A stretch of DNA of 10,474 bases from CALZIK01 sp046756565 (lineage in GTDB: Bacteria > Acidobacteriota > Thermoanaerobaculia > Multivoradales > JAHEKO01): NCBI GenBank assembly GCA_046756565.1, contig JBHHWO010000148.1, positions 1 through 10,474 on the forward strand, written 5' to 3'. The notes under the pieces were generated by a model that was not told the DNA's origin, made no database searches, and worked only from the letters and a program-made list of their open reading frames with translations. The position numbers and the translations under genes were made by a program. This document shows positions 7,155 to 10,474 of this stretch, piece after piece (within the stretch, counting starts at the first letter, position 1; the number at the start of each line of letters is the position of its first letter).

Positions 7155-8372
7155 CTAGAACAGCTTTCGCGGCTCGATCGTCAGGTTCGCCAACAGCAAG
7201 CCCGTCACGAGCGCCAGGGCGATCATTGCCATAGTGAATCCGGCCTCGACGCCCGAGACGACGTCCTTGGCGATCAGCGCCGACAGGCTCCGAAAGCCGA
7301 GGCTGCCGGGCACCAGAAGCAGAAGCCCGGGCAGGACCGGGACCGCCGAGGGTACGTCGCGCCAGCGCGACAGGATCGTGCCCGCGGTGCCGACCAGATA
7401 CGCGCCCAGACAGGTGCCGAGCTCGAGACCCAGGTACTCGGTACCGTAGCGCGCGCCCAGAAACGCCGTCGCCGCCGCGACCAGAATCAGCGGGGCGTGC
7501 TCGATCCGGGCCTGGAAGAGAACCGAGAGCGCCATGGCGTTGATCACCAGGCCGACGGCGAGGACCGGTAACGGAAAACCGCTGGGCGCCACGGTCTCGG
7601 CCGGCCCCAGGAGCTGCGAGATCACCGCGATGCCGAGCGCCATGCCGAATCCGATCTGGAGAAAGGTCGTGAGCGCGCTCGTCAGACGTGCCGAGCCACT
7701 GACGATGTGGCGATGGGCCATTTCGTTGACCGCGATCGTGAGTGTCAGCCCCGGCAGGAGCACGATCAGCCCGGCCAGGGTCGGAATCGACGGAAACAGC
7801 GGCTGGATGAAGTGAGCGGCGCCTTGAGCACCCGCCGCGCAGGCGATTCCCGCGCACGCCGGCAGCACCAGAGCGAAACGCTGCGATCGGCCGGCCAGGA
7901 TCACCAGGCCGCCGACCATGAGCCCCAGAGCCAGAGCCACGAGACCCTCCCGAGCGCCGCCGCCGAAGAACATCGACACCACTCCCGAGACCACTCCGAA
8001 GCTTCCGACCACGGCAGTCGAGCCATAGAGGGGCAGCTTGCGGTCCAGCTCGGCCAGGCGAAGCGCCGCGTCCTCGAGCGTCGTGGTTTCGCTGAAGAGC
8101 TCCCGCAGTATGTCGTTGAGCTCGGCAAGCTTGGCAAGATCCGCCTCGCCCTGGTCGAGCCGCACGAGCGAGGTCTTCGTGGCCTCGCCAGCGCCGATCG
8201 AGGCGACGATCGAGGTGGGGGTGACCAGAAACTGCGCCGGCACACCCAGCTTGCCCGCCACCTCGGAGAGCGCGTGCTCGACCCGATGGACCGGCATGCC
8301 GTAGCGATGGAGGGCGCGGGCCAGCCGCTTCAGGAACTGCGCGGCAACGCGCTCGTCCGACTCCTGGTTCAT
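7155..8372 (-). CDS. ThrE-type threonine/serine exporter family membrane protein
   Basis: A 405-residue protein of the ThrE family (DUF1212, PF06738, plus ThrE_2-type C-terminal half). In Corynebacterium glutamicum ThrE exports threonine and serine using the proton motive force; the substrate here is not proven. Residues 1-115 are a cytoplasmic domain, including RYGMPVHRVEHALSEVAGKL (23-42). Membrane segments start at about 118. The core signature LPGLTLTIAVNEMAHRHIVS (206-225), continuing to SGSARL, ends the first half. The second half (about 265-395) contains PVLPGLLLLVPGSLGFRS (345-362), the PG motif of the ThrE_2 unit. About ten membrane helices are expected. The ATG (8372-8370) lies 7 nt after the TGA of the topoisomerase VI A gene, with no clear Shine-Dalgarno, so translation may be coupled to that gene. 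Its TAG at 7157-7155 sits 23 bp from the tRNA fragment. Confidence 0.9.
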   Translation of the reverse strand: MNQESDERVAAQFLKRLARALHRYGMPVHRVEHALSEVAGKLGVPAQFLVTPTSIVASIGAGEATKTSLVRLDQGEADLAKLAELNDILRELFSETTTLEDAALRLAELDRKLPLYGSTAVVGSFGVVSGVVSMFFGGGAREGLVALALGLMVGGLVILAGRSQRFALVLPACAGIACAAGAQGAAHFIQPLFPSIPTLAGLIVLLPGLTLTIAVNEMAHRHIVSGSARLTSALTTFLQIGFGMALGIAVISQLLGPAETVAPSGFPLPVLAVGLVINAMALSVLFQARIEHAPLILVAAATAFLGARYGTEYLGLELGTCLGAYLVGTAGTILSRWRDVPSAVPVLPGLLLLVPGSLGFRSLSALIAKDVVSGVEAGFTMAMIALALVTGLLLANLTIEPRKLF

Positions 8373-8379
8373 CGGGGAA

Positions 8380-9633
8380 TCAGGGAAGAAAGGCCTTGGT
8401 GTTGGCCATCTTCTGCGGCAAGTATTCGTCGATCACGTAGTTCAAGCCGTGCTTGGCCAGAGCCTGCTGCTCGACGCGCACGCCCATCTTGATCTGACGC
8501 TCGAGCGCCTCCTGCCAAGGCTTGTGATGCCTCACGAAAGGATCATTCTTGAGCGCGTCCTTGGCTCGTTTGACGTCGACGTCTTTCAATGGATGCGTCG
8601 GCAGGTCGTAGTCCACGATGTCCTGGGGCGTGACCCCCAGAAAGCGCGCCTGAGGCACGCAGAAGAACTCGTTCATGTGGGCGGCATTACCCGAGCCCAC
8701 TTTGAGAGTACGGTAGATGTTCGAGTAGCCGTACGGATCGCCGTCGACGAAGACGTAGACCGGCAGCTTGTGATCGTCGGCGAGCCGGCGAATGAAGCGT
8801 CGACAGGCACGCGTCGGCACGCCCCCGAGCGAGATCAGGATGCACTTGGCGCTTCGCCAGTAGGCATGCTTGACCAGGCGCTGGAACATACCCGCCGTCT
8901 CGATCGCCAGGATGAACTTGGCCGAAGTCTCGAATCCCAGCTCTTCGACCGAGATCGGAATCGAGTAGGCGCCGCTTCCGAACCTGGTGCAGTCGATGCG
9001 AAGCTCCTCGCCGGTCTCTCGATCGTGGTCGATCACGACCAGCTGGCCGGCCACGTCGCCGCCCTTTTCCTCCGGGATGAAGCCGAGCTGCTCGCGGTTG
9101 ACACCGAACAGGGCCTCGACGTCTTCCATCACCGTGTCCGATTCCGGTTGCTCATTGAAGCGGCACTCCTCCCAGTTCTTGGAGACGTAGTAGGCCTCCC
9201 GCTTGGTCGCCATGTCGTCGGTCTCGACCAGCTCCTTCGAGAAGGCCATCATCCGGAGCGTCTGCGCGAAGGTCTTGACCGTGCCGACGGTGAGCGTGCG
9301 CTCCTTCTTCCGGCCTTTGATCTCGAAATAGCCCTTCTTGGCGCGGTAGACGACGTTCGAAAGGCTCCGGATCGGGAACTTCAGTGACGGTGTCTTGCGA
9401 GTCAGGATCCTGGAGTGAACCTTCTTGGCCTCGCTCCGGATCCTGGGCACGACCGCCGCCACCGAGGTCAGCCGTGAGACCGTCTTCGGTTTCGCACCGG
9501 CTTTCTTCGCCGTCTTTCGAGACTTGCTCTTCGCCGAGCGCTCGGTCGGTCTCTTCGCGGCTCGTTTACCGACTTTCTTTGCGTGCTTCTTCGCCCTCGC
9601 CTTGGCGGTTTTTTTCACGGTCTTCTTGGCCAC
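8380..9633 (-). CDS. top6A: DNA topoisomerase VI subunit A (Spo11/Top6A family) with histone-H1-like N-terminal tail
   Basis: A 417-residue type IIB topoisomerase catalytic subunit. In archaea and plants the A subunit forms the 5'-phosphotyrosyl DNA break and pairs with the GHKL ATPase subunit B. Residues 60-220 are the winged-helix (5Y-CAP) domain with TKREAYYVS (143-151); the second tyrosine, Tyr149, is the predicted nucleophile. Residues about 236-400 are the Toprim domain: E245 in LAIETAGMF, and D297 and D299 in VFVDGDPYG, the metal-binding acidic residues. All key residues are present. The first 50 residues hold 23 Lys/Arg and one acidic residue, resembling histone H1/HBII-type tails; this is not typical of archaeal Top6A. 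I chose the GTG at 9633 because GAGGAG (9645-9640) lies 6 nt upstream; an in-frame ATG at 9669 has a poorer site and would add 12 residues. No subunit B gene flanks it: ThrE is downstream, and a divergent permease is upstream. Confidence 0.93.
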   Translation of the reverse strand: MAKKTVKKTAKARAKKHAKKVGKRAAKRPTERSAKSKSRKTAKKAGAKPKTVSRLTSVAAVVPRIRSEAKKVHSRILTRKTPSLKFPIRSLSNVVYRAKKGYFEIKGRKKERTLTVGTVKTFAQTLRMMAFSKELVETDDMATKREAYYVSKNWEECRFNEQPESDTVMEDVEALFGVNREQLGFIPEEKGGDVAGQLVVIDHDRETGEELRIDCTRFGSGAYSIPISVEELGFETSAKFILAIETAGMFQRLVKHAYWRSAKCILISLGGVPTRACRRFIRRLADDHKLPVYVFVDGDPYGYSNIYRTLKVGSGNAAHMNEFFCVPQARFLGVTPQDIVDYDLPTHPLKDVDVKRAKDALKNDPFVRHHKPWQEALERQIKMGVRVEQQALAKHGLNYVIDEYLPQKMANTKAFLP

Positions 9634-9639
9634 GGGAGT

Positions 9640-9645
9640 CTCCTC
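9640..9645 (-). promoter_or_regulatory. Shine-Dalgarno site that decides the top6A start
   Basis: GAGGAG on the minus strand lies 6 nt upstream of the GTG at 9633-9631. It is the best ribosome site in the region, and it falls inside the extended frame that begins at the ATG at 9669. This argues that the protein begins with the Lys-rich tail itself. Confidence 0.6.
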
Positions 9646-9655
9646 GGGTCGTGAT

Positions 9656-9674
9656 GGCCGGTTCCCCATCGGCC
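9656..9674. other. Inverted repeat in the divergent top6A-permease intergenic region
   Basis: GGCCG (9656-9660) and CGGCC (9670-9674) form a perfect 5-bp inverted repeat with a 9-nt spacer in the 78 bp between the two divergent start codons. It could be an operator half-site pair or a leader hairpin for top6A. The repeat is short and in GC-rich DNA, so the call is weak. Confidence 0.2.
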
Positions 9675-9698
9675 GCCGGGATCATACGGCAGCGCCAT

Positions 9699-9704
9699 TA
9701 GAAT
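9699..9704 (+). promoter_or_regulatory. Candidate -10 element for a leaderless permease mRNA
   Basis: TAGAAT ends 7 nt before the ATG at 9712, and no Shine-Dalgarno is visible. This is the spacing of leaderless promoters, with transcription starting at the start codon. No -35 hexamer is recognised at 17 nt. An in-frame ATG at 9703 overlaps the element, so if that is the true start the promoter reading is wrong. Confidence 0.3.
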
Positions 9705-9711
9705 GTGCGCG

Positions 9712-10474
9712 ATGTCGTCGACCCGCTCGACCCCGGGCCGCAAGCTCGGCCAGAAGCTCGGAATACTCTGGGCTCTCTATTTCGTGCAGGGCCTGCCGTT
9801 CGGGTTCCAGGCCACCGCGCTCCCGGTCTACCTACGCGAGGCCGGACTGTCTTTGACCGCGATCGGATTCGCCACTGCGCTATCTCTTCCCTGGATGCTC
9901 AAGGCTTTTTGGGCACCGCTGGTCGATCGCTACGGCTCGCGCCGTTTTGGCCGCCGGCGCTCCTGGATCCTGCCACTCGAGCTGATCCTCGCGGGCCTGT
10001 GTGCGAGCGCCGCGTTTCTGGATCCCAGCTCGGGCTTGATGACCCTGCTGGTTCTGGTCTTTCTGATGAACCTGGCGGCGGCGACCATGGACATCGCGGT
10101 CGACGGGCTGGCGGTCGATCTTCTGACCCTGCCCGAGCTCGGCAAGGGCAACATCGCCCAGGTCGTCGGCTACAAGATCGGCATGCTCACCGGCGGCGGC
10201 CTCCTGGTCTGGGCGAGCGGCAGGATCGGTTGGCAGGGTCTGTTTCTGTCGATGGCCGGTTTGATTCTCCTGGCCGCGATCATCACCACGGCCTACCGCG
10301 AGCGCCACGCCCGCGACCCGCACGAGCCGACCTCGCCGCTCGAGCATCCAACCATGGGCGCGGTCCTGAGACTTCTCAAGAGCTCCTTTGCCGCTCGCGG
10401 TACGGGCTGGCTGATCGTCTTCATCGGCACCTACAAGCTGGGCGAGAACATGGCCGACACCATGTTCAAGCCGT
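9712..10474 (+). CDS. AmpG/PAT-family permease, MFS (truncated by the right edge)
   Basis: The frame opens at ATG 9712 (alternative in-frame ATG at 9703) and runs without a stop to the window edge, giving 254 complete codons; full-length relatives have about 400-500 or more residues. It is a polytopic inner-membrane transporter of the AmpG / peptide-acetyl-CoA transporter family. Diagnostic features are GILWALYFVQGLPFGFQATA (17-36) and LPWMLKAFWAPLVDRYGSRR (59-78), the conserved K-x-x-W-A-P-L-x-D block between the second and third helices, then MNLAAATMDIAVDGLAVDLL (118-137). About six membrane segments are contained in the visible part. AmpG imports anhydromuropeptides for cell-wall recycling in enterobacteria; many relatives have unknown substrates. 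It is transcribed divergently from top6A, with 78 bp between start codons. Confidence 0.88.
   Translation, partial: MSSTRSTPGRKLGQKLGILWALYFVQGLPFGFQATALPVYLREAGLSLTAIGFATALSLPWMLKAFWAPLVDRYGSRRFGRRRSWILPLELILAGLCASAAFLDPSSGLMTLLVLVFLMNLAAATMDIAVDGLAVDLLTLPELGKGNIAQVVGYKIGMLTGGGLLVWASGRIGWQGLFLSMAGLILLAAIITTAYRERHARDPHEPTSPLEHPTMGAVLRLLKSSFAARGTGWLIVFIGTYKLGENMADTMFKP

Noticed and set aside
6904..7158. Small + strand frame in the gene-free region
   Set aside because: Its end, WADGIRTRTSN, is the typical product of reading antisense through a tRNA T arm; the rest has no resemblance to a known protein.
7107..7180. Complete tRNA gene on the minus strand
   Set aside because: No D arm, anticodon stem-loop or 5' acceptor strand could be matched upstream of the T arm; the bases there belong to the exporter's 3' end.
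7707..8492. Open frame of 261 codons on the + strand opposite the exporter and the end of top6A
   Set aside because: Antisense shadow with low-complexity Arg/Gln/His content and no recognisable motif; it spans two real genes.
8449..9387. Open frame of 312 codons on the + strand opposite top6A
   Set aside because: Top6A on the other strand has clear catalytic motifs; this frame is its antisense shadow.

Overview
The window is GC-rich bacterial DNA, densely packed with genes that show strong G/C preference at third codon positions. The gene set points to a diderm (Gram-negative type) bacterium: a periplasmic Ntn-type penicillin acylase, a secreted class C beta-lactamase-like serine hydrolase, and an AmpG-type permease. 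The phylum cannot be read securely from the sequence. An Acidobacteriota-like or Myxococcota-like lineage is my guess, based on base composition, the mix of families, and the sporadic occurrence of topoisomerase VI in bacteria.

Layout. (a) 1-99 (+) is probably the 3' tail of a gene entering from the left, overlapping antisense with the end of the next gene. (b) 52-3802 (-) is a two-gene transcription unit: a UMF1/Atg22-like major facilitator transporter, then, 55 bp downstream, a membrane-anchored penicillin-amidase-family acylase. (c) 3996-4343 (+) is a small SnoaL/NTF2-like protein followed by a two-tier hairpin. (d) 4619-6841 (+) is an exported serine hydrolase with a long C-terminal beta-rich extension. 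(e) 6842-7154 has no gene; it holds a cluster of hairpins and, against the thrE stop codon, an isolated tRNA 3'-end (T arm plus acceptor strand). (f) 7155-9633 (-) is a tightly spaced pair: a DNA topoisomerase VI subunit A / Spo11 homologue with a histone-H1-like Lys/Ala tail, then a ThrE-type amino-acid exporter starting 7 bp after its stop. (g) 9712 to the right edge (+) is a divergent, truncated AmpG/PAT-family permease.

The item that stands out is the topoisomerase VI A subunit. Its catalytic tyrosine region and Toprim acidic residues look intact, it sits in a bacterial context without a B (GHKL ATPase) subunit in either flanking position, and it carries a very basic tail of about 50 residues. 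Several genes (acylase, AmpC-like hydrolase, AmpG-like permease) could touch beta-lactam or peptidoglycan metabolism, but they lie in separate transcription units, so joint function is only a hypothesis. No CRISPR array, insertion sequence, integrase or rRNA was seen.
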